A stretch of DNA of 64,000 nucleotides from Duncaniella freteri (lineage in GTDB: Bacteria > Bacteroidota > Bacteroidia > Bacteroidales > Muribaculaceae). Location of the stretch: the NCBI RefSeq assembly GCF_004766125.1, contig NZ_SJSA01000001.1, positions 2,046,001 to 2,110,000 on the forward strand, written 5' to 3'. Within the stretch, counting starts at the first letter, position 1; every line of letters begins with the position of its first letter. Shown here piece after piece: positions 15,817 to 23,927 of this stretch. The translations under genes and the position numbers were made by a program. The notes beneath the pieces were generated by a model. The model had not been told where the DNA came from, made no database searches, and saw only the letters and a program-made list of their open reading frames with translations.

Positions 15817-17079
15817 ATGAAACCGAGAAACAAGAAGCAAGAGCAGATATTGGCAATGAGTGGGCAGCTTCGCCCACTCACCACCGCCCAAAAGCAGTGG
15901 GCACTGACCCATACAATTGACAACTATGCCCTTAAATTCAAGAAAGGGAAAGCCGTATGTCTGATATGCGGTCACGAGTGGGAAGCCGAGGAAGGAATGT
16001 GCCGTTGCCCACATTGTGGCGCAAAGGTTGAGGTCAAGGCTACCACTCAGCGAGTTGTAAGGGAGAGGTCATACTTCAACATCATCACCGCAGTCAAGGG
16101 TTTTCAAGTAATCCGAATGTTTCTGATGATTGTGGAGTTCCGCAAGGGTATGAAGGCAAATCCCGGCTTTGTTGAAATCGGCTCCTATTGGATTGACAAG
16201 CACGGACACACCACAGTTGTAGGGCTTCAGCGCACATTAGGTCACTACATTGACTCATTCGCTTTCGGCTCTCCATTGGAAATCAGACACGACAATGACG
16301 CATTTTGGCACATCGCCAACCAATGGGTATATCCCCGAATCAAGGTGACTGACACAATCAAGCGCAACGGATACACAACGTATGCCTATGGCGCTCACCC
16401 CGTGACTATGTTTCAGCAGTTGCTCACCAACCCCAAGGCTGAAACTCTGATGAAAGCCGGAGAGGGAGGGTTGTTCCGCTACCTCTGCCACCACCCTAAA
16501 GAGGTTGACAAATATTGGGACACAATCAAGGTGGCACGCAGGGCAGGTTACAAGATTGACGACCCGCAGATGTGGTTTGACTACATCAAGATGTTGGATA
16601 GAATGGGCAGAGACCTCCATTCCCCCACGTTGGTAGCGCCAAAAGACCTTAAAGCCGTACACGATGAATATGTGGCAAAGGCTGAACGTCAGCGTATCAA
16701 GGAGCAGAGAGAGAAAGACCGCAAGAGAGCGGAGGAAGATGAAGCCAAGTTTGAGGAACTCAAAGGCAGATACACCGGATTGGTGATGACAGACGGAGAA
16801 ATCGTTGTCCATACCCTCAACTCCGTAGCCGAGTATTACGATGAGGGAAGCCGTCAGCACATCTGCGTAGGTTCATCATCCTACTACCTCAAAGAGAACA
16901 CATTGGTATTCACCGCCAAAATCAAGGACAAGACAATCGCCACGATTGAAATCTCCCTCAAAGACTACTCAATCATTCAATGCAGGGCATTTGCCAACAA
17001 GGTCTGCCAATATCAAGACCGCATTGCCCAAATCATCAGCGACAATATCAAGATGATAGCCGAGAGAAAGAGAGCATAA
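15817..17079 (+). CDS. pcfJ: PcfJ-like protein with zinc ribbon
   Basis: 420 residues. Near the N terminus is a C4 zinc ribbon, CLICGHEW and CRCPHCG (residues ~48-68). The centre is charged and basic (KEQREKDRKRAEEDEAKFEEL), and the C terminus has the PcfJ signature EYYDEGSRQHICVGSSSYYL with conserved Cys and His. PcfJ-like proteins accompany PcfK in conjugative elements and may bind nucleic acid. Their role in transfer is not settled. Confidence 0.82.
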   Translation: MKPRNKKQEQILAMSGQLRPLTTAQKQWALTHTIDNYALKFKKGKAVCLICGHEWEAEEGMCRCPHCGAKVEVKATTQRVVRERSYFNIITAVKGFQVIRMFLMIVEFRKGMKANPGFVEIGSYWIDKHGHTTVVGLQRTLGHYIDSFAFGSPLEIRHDNDAFWHIANQWVYPRIKVTDTIKRNGYTTYAYGAHPVTMFQQLLTNPKAETLMKAGEGGLFRYLCHHPKEVDKYWDTIKVARRAGYKIDDPQMWFDYIKMLDRMGRDLHSPTLVAPKDLKAVHDEYVAKAERQRIKEQREKDRKRAEEDEAKFEELKGRYTGLVMTDGEIVVHTLNSVAEYYDEGSRQHICVGSSSYYLKENTLVFTAKIKDKTIATIEISLKDYSIIQCRAFANKVCQYQDRIAQIISDNIKMIAERKRA

Positions 17080-17088
17080 GTTTAATCC

Positions 17089-17113
17089 GACCTCCACCGC
17101 ACCGGTGGAGGTC
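17089..17113 (+). promoter_or_regulatory. Perfect hairpin between pcfJ and the DUF3873 gene
   Basis: GACCTCCACCG, loop CAC, then the exact complement: an 11-bp GC-rich stem with no T-run after it. It probably protects or attenuates the message between the two genes rather than ending it. Confidence 0.55.
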
Positions 17114-17130
17114 ACAATACCCCACCAGCT

Positions 17131-17337
17131 ATGACACACATGACACAAAACGGAATATCGACCACGCAGAGAGGTCAAGAGCAATACGAAGCCTTCTACT
17201 ATACTCATAGAGGTGAACGAGTGGAACAAATTATGTATGATTATCGTACCGAGTATGGCGAACTATTCTCCGTGGTAGCACCCACCCTTAAAGAGTGCCG
17301 ACAGAAGCGAGACGAATGGCTCGCCAAGAAAAAATAG
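17131..17337 (+). CDS. DUF3873 family protein
   Basis: 68 residues. The sequence NGISTTQRGQEQYEAFYY, then YDYRTEYGELFSVVAPTLKECRQKRDEWL is the full DUF3873 pattern (shown in pieces: GQEQYEAFYY, GELFSVVAPTLKECR). These small proteins are found almost only in Bacteroidales conjugative transposons; their function is unknown. It is the last gene of the pcf operon and a terminator-like hairpin follows at 17361. Confidence 0.85.
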   Translation: MTHMTQNGISTTQRGQEQYEAFYYTHRGERVEQIMYDYRTEYGELFSVVAPTLKECRQKRDEWLAKKK

Positions 17338-17360
17338 CCAATAGTCGTAATATACGCCAA

Positions 17361-17392
17361 AGCGGTGCAGCCCTGTGAAGAGTTGCACCGCT
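17361..17392 (+). terminator. Hairpin ending the pcf operon
   Basis: AGCGGTGCA (17361-17369) pairs with TGCACCGCT (17384-17392) across 14 nt, 24 bases after the last stop. The T-run is weak (GATTTACTCTC). Confidence 0.5.
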
Positions 17393-17422
17393 GATTTACT
17401 CTCAAAATTTCCAAAAATTTCG

Positions 17423-17440
17423 GCCGCCTTTAGAGGCGGC
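17423..17440 (-). terminator. Terminator of the leftward envelope operon
   Basis: GCCGCCT, loop of 4, AGGCGGC, followed on the minus strand by CGAAATTTTTGG. It lies just beyond the stop at 17449 and separates convergent operons. Confidence 0.65.
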
Positions 17441-17448
17441 GAATACCA

Positions 17449-17787
17449 TTAGTAATCCATCGGATAACTTAATCCAACATGAGGTTCTGAAATTGGCAAT
17501 TGTTCCTCCAACATAATAGTGAGCTTTTCTTTAGTTACTACGGCTCCTACATCATCTGCAATTATAAGGTTTGCAATCAACATCTTTTCTTTTTCTTCGC
17601 CTGACAGTTCAGTCCATGATTTACTCTTATGAGTTTCCCAATAATCCCATGCAGAAATTTCAGTTTCTTTTTTGTATGCAATACCTGAAGCTACGCAGTA
17701 CATCATTAAAACTATAATGCAGATGAATACTATCGCAATAATAATGAAACCTAATATGATATATACAATTGTTGCTAAAAAGCTCAT
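17449..17787 (-). CDS. Small membrane protein, unknown
   Basis: 112 residues from the ATG at 17787. An earlier ATG at 17820 would overlap the upstream gene and add a poor leader. One long hydrophobic segment (residues ~5-38) is followed by a soluble acidic part with HKSKSWTELSGEEKEKML, so it is a single- or double-pass protein with a cytoplasmic tail. It lies 20 nt after the previous gene in the operon. No family recognised. Confidence 0.6.
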   Translation of the reverse strand: MSFLATIVYIILGFIIIAIVFICIIVLMMYCVASGIAYKKETEISAWDYWETHKSKSWTELSGEEKEKMLIANLIIADDVGAVVTKEKLTIMLEEQLPISEPHVGLSYPMDY

Positions 17788-17807
17788 GTATCGGTAGATT
17801 AAAAGAT

Positions 17808-18986
17808 TTATTTTATACAATTTGTTCGCATTGCAAGGGTTATGGTTTCTCCGACTAAGGCTATATTGGCGAGAAGATAGCGTCGCTTACCATTCCATGA
17901 TACTGTATGACCTGCGATTTCAGCGGTTTTTAGCAGATGTTTTCGTAGGTCAGTGTCGTTGAAATATGTGGCACAGCCTATGCCGAAGGCTGTGCCTGAC
18001 GGACTAAGCCCGAAGATTATAGGCCCGGCATCCATATCCATTCCAAGAAAGCCACTGCCATCGGGATATTCCTTGAATCCGGTCAGCCATGAATCTTTCA
18101 GAAAAGCTTCTTTGAGATGTGAGTATTGCTCTTTAGCAAATTCCGAGTCTATCTGCGTGAGGTAATATGTGTTGAGAGTTGAATAGGATCCCTTGATTGG
18201 TGACAGTACAGAGGTGTTACCATCAAGAGGGAGAAAAGAGCGGAGCAACCCTGTTTCGCTGTCAATCCATTCCGATTTAGCCCGTTGAATCCAACGGTTG
18301 ACGGTGTTTTGGTATTTCCCATTGTTTAGCTGGGCATAATCTGTGAGCGCTACAATGGCAACGAGCATATCGGGTATGTATATGTCCTCACCGGGATATG
18401 TAGGAAGATTCATACATTCAGACTCCAGTATCCGGCGATTCATCGCTTTACAAAGTGAGTCATGGAGCGCGTTGTAATTATCACCTCCGCCGATTTTGCG
18501 ATAGTTGCCTATCATCCATGCCAAATGGCTCAGATATGATATATGGCTCTTATCTCCGGCAATCGAATCTAACGGATCTTCTCCCCAACGCATCTTGTCA
18601 TATAGTCTCAGTTCCGGAGATTTAACTATCTGAATGAGGCTATCTATTGTATTTATTGATTCCTGTTTGGTTTCGGGATAAAGAATCGAAATGTTAGAAA
18701 AAGCCTTTGAAAACATAGAGCAGGAATACAATGCCCATTCGCCTTGAAATTGCAGTCCCAATCCTCCCGGCATTTCCTTCAACAACTGTCGAGGCTCAAC
18801 GACAATTTTATCTACGAGCCAATTCTTTCGCTGAAGAATATCATTTTTCTCTTTCTGTTGGCTTCCAATGCTCCAACAACCCCAAACTACCCATGCCACT
18901 TTAATCAGCACAAGTACAACCATACTGACAAGCAAAATTTTATGTCTGAGTATCCAACATTTTATTTTACTTAGAATTTGTGCCAT
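17808..18986 (-). CDS. Membrane-anchored protein with helical-barrel look, unknown
   Basis: 392 residues. A basic start and one transmembrane segment (residues ~17-40) are followed by a large exported domain. Repeated aromatic helices (LAWMIGNYRK, GGFGIG-like glycine motifs, SPSGTAFGIGCATYF) recall the alpha/alpha barrels of six-hairpin enzymes. I cannot assign a catalytic family. It is co-transcribed with the YdcF fusion gene 27 nt upstream. Confidence 0.55.
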   Translation of the reverse strand: MAQILSKIKCWILRHKILLVSMVVLVLIKVAWVVWGCWSIGSQQKEKNDILQRKNWLVDKIVVEPRQLLKEMPGGLGLQFQGEWALYSCSMFSKAFSNISILYPETKQESINTIDSLIQIVKSPELRLYDKMRWGEDPLDSIAGDKSHISYLSHLAWMIGNYRKIGGGDNYNALHDSLCKAMNRRILESECMNLPTYPGEDIYIPDMLVAIVALTDYAQLNNGKYQNTVNRWIQRAKSEWIDSETGLLRSFLPLDGNTSVLSPIKGSYSTLNTYYLTQIDSEFAKEQYSHLKEAFLKDSWLTGFKEYPDGSGFLGMDMDAGPIIFGLSPSGTAFGIGCATYFNDTDLRKHLLKTAEIAGHTVSWNGKRRYLLANIALVGETITLAMRTNCIK

Positions 18987-19013
18987 ACAGAGTCTTTTTC
19001 AAGTGACAAGATA

Positions 19014-20375
19014 TTACTGTTTTACTTTCAATACAACAAAATTTGAGGCGTAAGGGAGCGGTTTATTGTGAAGGTATTTGGGGGAGGACTCATCTGCATT
19101 AAGGCGATAGAAGCAGTAGTTCCAACCTTGCCCCATGTCGGTGTAAAGAGCCTCTTTTACACCTTGTGAGAGTAAGGCGTTGATGAAGTTGCCGAAGGTG
19201 ACAATGCCGAGACTCTCATATAGAGCCAACTGGTTTTCTTTGTTGAGGCATAGGGCACGGAAAACGTTCTTGTTGCCCAATTTTCGAGCCGTCTTCACAC
19301 CTTTACAATGGTGTATCATCATTTCCTGTGCAAAGCCCATTCCACCTTCTCTTGCTGCCTTTTCCATTGCTGATTGATAATCGTCATAGAAGAACTGAGG
19401 GCCGGAAAGTGGTGACCATGTGAAAGCACCGGTGTTTCGCTTGCAACGATAACCTCTATATATCTTGCCTCCCGAAACATGGTTCCCGGCTATATTGATG
19501 TGTCCTTTGCCTGATGTTGACCCGGTGAAAGCTCCTGCAAAAGCCAAAACGATAGAATCGTTGTCGGCTGAGGGTATCTCACCGCAAATCATATCCATAG
19601 TTAAGCGACTCATATCTGGCTTCAGGCAAATTAAATCTCCATATTCTGTTTGTATATGTGATTCTGACAAGAACTCCAGTTTTGACTCAGTAAAATCACT
19701 GACCATTGACTCCTTGATGTCGGGTTGCACATCTCTGACAATATCAATGAAAAGTTTTACGCGGGCAAGGACCTCACGCCCACGATTACGCCACCATGAT
19801 GTACGACGACCGGGGGTCTTGGCATTATATCCGATTGCATCTATTCCAAGATGTTTGGATTGATACAAGGCACGCTCGTTATGGTATTCTTGCGAAATTA
19901 TTACGATTGAGTCCAGCCGATACACATCACGCATCTTAGCTATTGAGTTAAGTGTGCGAGTGCCGTCATAGTCAAGAACTATGTGGATTGAATCGACTCC
20001 CTGCTTTATCAGAGAATCACGCATAGCCACCGGCTCATCATATCCGTTCTCTGTATTGCGATAATCGCCACCACTGACTACAAGCCAATCAACTTTACCG
20101 GTGTTATATAGGTCTGCGGCCGCTTTTATACGATGATCAAAGTAATAGTTCCTTCGCCCATTCCATGTAGATATGGGCGAAGTGCCAAGCACAAGCCCGA
20201 CCTTACGATGTGGCATATCCTCCACTGAATCATAAAGCCGATCCTTAGCGGCATGATTAACCATTCGGTCGCATACAACCATGACTATTACCAACGAGGC
20301 AATAAGAGCACCTGAAGCCCACGCAATTCTTTTAGCAATCTTATTTTTTAGCATACGGAGAATTGTATTTTTCAA
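19014..20375 (-). CDS. YdcF/SanA (DUF218) domain fused to a phosphodiester-glycosidase-like domain
   Basis: 453 residues. An N-terminal anchor (~18-36) is followed by the ElyC/SanA/YdcF domain (~55-215: VGLVLGTSP, DWLVVSGGD, GTRTLNSIAKMR, ISQEYHNERALY), a family tied to envelope homeostasis. The second half (~225-453) resembles the NAGPA-like phosphodiester glycosidase fold (AFAGAFTG, IAGNHVSGG, LYTDMGQGWNYCFYR) and is paralogous to the protein at 21006-21785. ATG 20375 overlaps the upstream gene by 35 nt; ATG 20354 is an alternative start. The fusion suggests remodelling of an envelope glycan or lipid-linked phosphosugar, by inference. Confidence 0.7.
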   Translation of the reverse strand: MKNTILRMLKNKIAKRIAWASGALIASLVIVMVVCDRMVNHAAKDRLYDSVEDMPHRKVGLVLGTSPISTWNGRRNYYFDHRIKAAADLYNTGKVDWLVVSGGDYRNTENGYDEPVAMRDSLIKQGVDSIHIVLDYDGTRTLNSIAKMRDVYRLDSIVIISQEYHNERALYQSKHLGIDAIGYNAKTPGRRTSWWRNRGREVLARVKLFIDIVRDVQPDIKESMVSDFTESKLEFLSESHIQTEYGDLICLKPDMSRLTMDMICGEIPSADNDSIVLAFAGAFTGSTSGKGHINIAGNHVSGGKIYRGYRCKRNTGAFTWSPLSGPQFFYDDYQSAMEKAAREGGMGFAQEMMIHHCKGVKTARKLGNKNVFRALCLNKENQLALYESLGIVTFGNFINALLSQGVKEALYTDMGQGWNYCFYRLNADESSPKYLHNKPLPYASNFVVLKVKQ

Positions 20376-21009
20376 GGATTACGTGTTCAAGGTCAAGGGA
20401 ATCGACCATTACGCCGTCTTCGTCAAAGACTTGAAGGAAAGTATAGCGACCGGCAATGTCAGGGTTAGAGACATATCTGTATGAGCGGAAAATCAAATAT
20501 CCTTCTTCTGTACGGCCAAGCAATCCGCTATTAGCCGGAATGTATTTTGCTGTATGCCTGTCCACGTCAATGAAGTGAGAGAATTCATTACGACAATCCG
20601 GGACTCCCTCCACGATGAGTTGGAGGGGATTATCATTGATAATGTAAGCTCTGGATATGGCTGTGATAGAATCAATCGGAACATCAATCCACTGGTCTCC
20701 ATCGCTCATATACCAGCAATGCCAGTCGGGTCTCACTGTTTGCAGAAGCTTCTTTTCAGAACCGTCTGATTTATTGTGTATCCATAGAGCAATTATCGGC
20801 ACGTCAAATTCATCTTTGGCAGAGTCAACTACTTCACAAAGAATTTGAACGCTATCGTTTTCTGCAAGAATATCTTTGTTGGCTATAGGATTATTGTGAG
20901 CCTTTTCGCATCCCAATAAAGAAATTTGAGCAAAAGCAACAATTACAACTGAAACTATCAGAGCCCGATAGATTAAAAATTTAGGTTTCATTATTCGTTG
21001 GATTTTCAT
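20341..21009 (-). CDS. Lipoprotein, unknown
   Basis: 222 residues. A hydrophobic signal segment ends in a lipobox, SLLGC (Cys at ~34), so the mature protein is a lipoprotein. The rest is beta-rich with many Asp (DVPIDSITAISRAYI, FLQVFDEDGVMVDSLDLEH). The start ATG (21009) overlaps the stop of the upstream gene as ATGA, so translation is coupled. A start at residue 7 (MKPKFLIYR) is also possible. No family recognised. Confidence 0.65.
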   Translation of the reverse strand: MKIQRIMKPKFLIYRALIVSVVIVAFAQISLLGCEKAHNNPIANKDILAENDSVQILCEVVDSAKDEFDVPIIALWIHNKSDGSEKKLLQTVRPDWHCWYMSDGDQWIDVPIDSITAISRAYIINDNPLQLIVEGVPDCRNEFSHFIDVDRHTAKYIPANSGLLGRTEEGYLIFRSYRYVSNPDIAGRYTFLQVFDEDGVMVDSLDLEHVILEKYNSPYAKK

Positions 21010-21785
21010 CGCTTAGCCTTTATGAAAAGCCAGTTGGTTTGATAAGTAGATTTATAATCGAAGAGTTTAATGGCGGGAGACTCAGTATTCTCGCGATACC
21101 AACCATAGTTCCAGCCTCTACCCATATCAAGATAGAGAGCATCGCTAACGCCCATTTCTATCAGAGAGTTGATGAAATCGTTTAATGGTAATGCTTTTGT
21201 CGATTGGATAACAGCAAAACTACCGTCATTCAAAATACATGCACTCCTATATATATTGGGGGTTGCCTGCTTAATGGGCGTTCCCTTATAAACGTTCTTT
21301 CCGTTCTGTACCATTAGAATTTGTTGGAAGAGGGTGCCTCCATTTTCCTGTGCTTTGGCAATCCATTCATCACAATGTTGAGAAGATGATATGGTGTAGA
21401 TTTTCTTGTCAGCGTAAAGGAATCCGGTATTCGCCTTACACTTGTACCCTTTATGGAAGACACCATCAATAACGTAATCACCACCGATGTTCGTTGTTTT
21501 GAACTCTTTAAGTAACTCTCCCGTAAAAGCCGCCTCAACACACAATCCTATTGTCGAATCAGTTTCAGAAGGTATAACGGAGTCCACCATTGAAATATAA
21601 GCAGTCTCATTGTTCATCTTTAACATGATGAATGGCATGGAATCTATTTCCATATTCGACACAGTTACAAGTGTGTCAGGCACAGAATCTTCAATTATTT
21701 CCTTTTGCTCATTTACAGCCTTAGTTGACGATACTTGACATGATGCCAGAATCGTCGAGACTAAAATTATTGGTAAATATCTCAT
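21006..21785 (-). CDS. Secreted phosphodiester-glycosidase-like lipoprotein
   Basis: 259 residues. The signal peptide ends ILASC, a lipobox. The remaining ~240 residues align by eye with the second half of the protein at 19014-20375: AAFTGE against GAFTGS, KCKANTGFLYADKK against KRKNTGAF-type text, and ALYLDMGRGWNYGWYR against ALYTDMGQGWNYCFYR. The pair is likely to act on the same envelope substrate. It heads a coupled group of four genes read leftwards. Confidence 0.68.
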   Translation of the reverse strand: MRYLPIILVSTILASCQVSSTKAVNEQKEIIEDSVPDTLVTVSNMEIDSMPFIMLKMNNETAYISMVDSVIPSETDSTIGLCVEAAFTGELLKEFKTTNIGGDYVIDGVFHKGYKCKANTGFLYADKKIYTISSSQHCDEWIAKAQENGGTLFQQILMVQNGKNVYKGTPIKQATPNIYRSACILNDGSFAVIQSTKALPLNDFINSLIEMGVSDALYLDMGRGWNYGWYRENTESPAIKLFDYKSTYQTNWLFIKAKR

Positions 21786-21942
21786 CGATCTGATATTTTA
21801 CGGTTTTGATATTATTCAACTCCTGTTGTTGCTATATGTATTCAGTGTGATGAACGATATAATCTCTGCCATAGTCATTATTTCCCCAGATTCCTGAAAA
21901 CGCATATCATATAATCTGTTTGCATAAAATCCGTAGACAGCG

Positions 21943-23067
21943 TTATTCAATCCATTTTGGAAGTTCGACCCTTTTCGGGTCAGCATCTTCAGCCATTTTC
22001 ATATACTTTGCAGCTTTCTCTGAATTACCGAGTTTTTCTCCATATACTTGACTGAGCATTGCTAATGCACCAGCACCTTGAGGAGATTTCGCCAGTTTCT
22101 TTACATTAGGCTCATACAATTTCACAATTTCATTGAAATCAGTCAAGAAAAAAATCTTAAGTGACATCATATGGCCGTATTGATCCCAGAGTTGACGTTT
22201 CTCACTAATTGGAATAAGTTTGTCCATTAACGTATTCGCACGTTCACGAAGTGTCGGAGTTGGCATTTCAAGGTATGTCCATAACAATGCGAAGTGCGGA
22301 TAAAGATCATCCGGGTCAATTAAATTCATCTGTTCGGCCAACCATTCCATAGGAAATGCTGCACTGGCTCCAGTCCCGTTTAGCTTGTTCCATCGAGTGA
22401 GTTCATCAATGCCAAATTCATAGATAGCATAGTTATCAGCAGATTTCTGATTGGCATTGTTCATTTTTACAATACGCTCCAATGGGCCAATGGAATACGG
22501 ATTGATGTGGAAAGCCTCTTTGAAGTATGCGGTGGCATGAGGCAGATTATTTTCTGATTGAGCCTTCAGCCCTAAATCCATCATCTCTTGATAGCCGATA
22601 GAATCAATAGGCACAGCATCGAAGTAATCATCATCTTCATCCTGCTCAGAGTTCAATTTGAAGTTTATAGGGAGAGTAAACCACGTCTTTACTGCCTCCC
22701 CGTTCTTTTCTCCGGGTTTAAAACCTTTCAGGAGTGACACAACACGGAGCGCCTCTTGATTAAGAACAGGATATTTGCCCGACATTATCTCAGGATATTC
22801 AACATCGCCTTTTGTGTTAACAATAAACTTTACAATTACCTTGTCTTGGAGGTTATTGGCCATCGCCTCCTGAGGATACACAAGATTCTGTGAAAGGAAT
22901 CTCATCAGCGCATTTATACCACCGGGATATTCCGGCTGTTTATCTGGAACTTCATCCACATATTCATTATCGGGTACGATAGAGATTTCCGTGTAATGCT
23001 GGGCAAGCATAGGCACAAAAGAAGATACTATAAAGGCTAAAGCTGTAAAGAGAATATTGATCTTCAT
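21943..23067 (-). CDS. TonB C-terminal domain protein with helical repeats
   Basis: 374 residues from the ATG at 23067; the longer frame to 23169 would start inside the IS21 end. A signal peptide (MKINILFTALAFIVSS...) is followed by a TonB-like domain (~35-125: PEYPGGINALMRFLSQNLVYP, then KVIVKFIVNTKGDVEYPEI). A TPR-like helical part (~150-374) follows with AYFKEAFHINPYSIGPL and AAKYMKMAEDADPKRVELP. Such secreted TonB-domain proteins are common in Bacteroidetes and are not necessarily energy couplers. Insertion of the IS21 38 bp upstream may have replaced its promoter. Confidence 0.72.
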   Translation of the reverse strand: MKINILFTALAFIVSSFVPMLAQHYTEISIVPDNEYVDEVPDKQPEYPGGINALMRFLSQNLVYPQEAMANNLQDKVIVKFIVNTKGDVEYPEIMSGKYPVLNQEALRVVSLLKGFKPGEKNGEAVKTWFTLPINFKLNSEQDEDDDYFDAVPIDSIGYQEMMDLGLKAQSENNLPHATAYFKEAFHINPYSIGPLERIVKMNNANQKSADNYAIYEFGIDELTRWNKLNGTGASAAFPMEWLAEQMNLIDPDDLYPHFALLWTYLEMPTPTLRERANTLMDKLIPISEKRQLWDQYGHMMSLKIFFLTDFNEIVKLYEPNVKKLAKSPQGAGALAMLSQVYGEKLGNSEKAAKYMKMAEDADPKRVELPKWIE

Positions 23068-23171
23068 AATTATACAATTATTTTGAAACTGGACGAATAG
23101 GTAGGTGGAAAAACCGGAGCAGACTGGGACAGTGCGCCGGAGCAGACTGGGACACTTTTGATGCTGCAAAG

Positions 23172-23894
23172 TTAATGATTTTTTCTGAGACTGTCGCCTT
23201 TTAGCTCAAAACGTATCGCTGAGTGCACCATCCGGTCGAGTATGGCGTCGGCGGCGGTGGTGTTTGTCTCCAGACAGTCGTACCAGTCGGAGACGGGGAT
23301 TTGCGAGGCTATGATTGTCGCCTTGCGGCCGTGGCGGTCCTCGATGATCTCCATAAGGTCGAGTATCTGCTCGTTGTTGAGTTTCTTGATTCCGAAGTCG
23401 TCGATTATGATCAGGTCGTAAGAGGCTATCTTCTCGAAGAGCCTCTTGGTCTGACGCTCGACTCTTGCCATGGCGAGGTCTTCCATGAGTTTGAGGATGC
23501 TCCAGTAGCGGGTCTTGAAGCCGGATATGCAGGCATGATGTCCGAGGGCCGATGCGAGCCAGCTTTTGCCCGTGCCGGTGGCTCCGGTTATGATCACAGG
23601 AATGCCGCGCCTGATGTATTCGCCGGCACACATCTGGGTGATGTATGCTTTGTCAAGACCACGCGCAGAGTCGTATGCGAGTTCGTCGACTGACACCTGA
23701 TAGCGGAACCGGGCGTTTTTGAGAAGCCGGGCATTCCGGTTTGCCCGGCGCATGTCGTGTTCTCCCTGAAGGAGAAGACGGAGTCCGTCCACGATGTTGA
23801 GTGAAGTTGCCTGACGTGTTTCCATCAGGCTCTGCCATGTCTGCGCCATTCCCGGAAGGCGCATCTGTCGGAGTTCAGAAAGGATTCTTTCCAT
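23172..23894 (-). CDS. istB: IstB-like AAA+ ATPase helper
   Basis: 240 residues. Walker A is GATGTGKS and Walker B is LIIIDDFG, with the DnaC-like fold of IstB. It forms an ATP-driven complex that selects target DNA and stimulates the IstA transposase. It follows istA by 33 nt on the same strand, the standard IS21 order. Length is normal for the family. Confidence 0.94.
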   Translation of the reverse strand: MERILSELRQMRLPGMAQTWQSLMETRQATSLNIVDGLRLLLQGEHDMRRANRNARLLKNARFRYQVSVDELAYDSARGLDKAYITQMCAGEYIRRGIPVIITGATGTGKSWLASALGHHACISGFKTRYWSILKLMEDLAMARVERQTKRLFEKIASYDLIIIDDFGIKKLNNEQILDLMEIIEDRHGRKATIIASQIPVSDWYDCLETNTTAADAILDRMVHSAIRFELKGDSLRKNH

Positions 23895-23927
23895 TGATTG
23901 TGTTGTTTTTATGTAAATGGTGGATTA

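Noticed and set aside
15816..16860. Minus-strand frames opposite pcfJ
   Set aside because: The + strand gene has a zinc ribbon and the PcfJ C-terminal signature; the opposite frames are shadows.
23206..23631. 141-codon frame inside istB
   Set aside because: Shadow of the istB gene in another frame; very rich in Arg and His as expected for an antiphase read.
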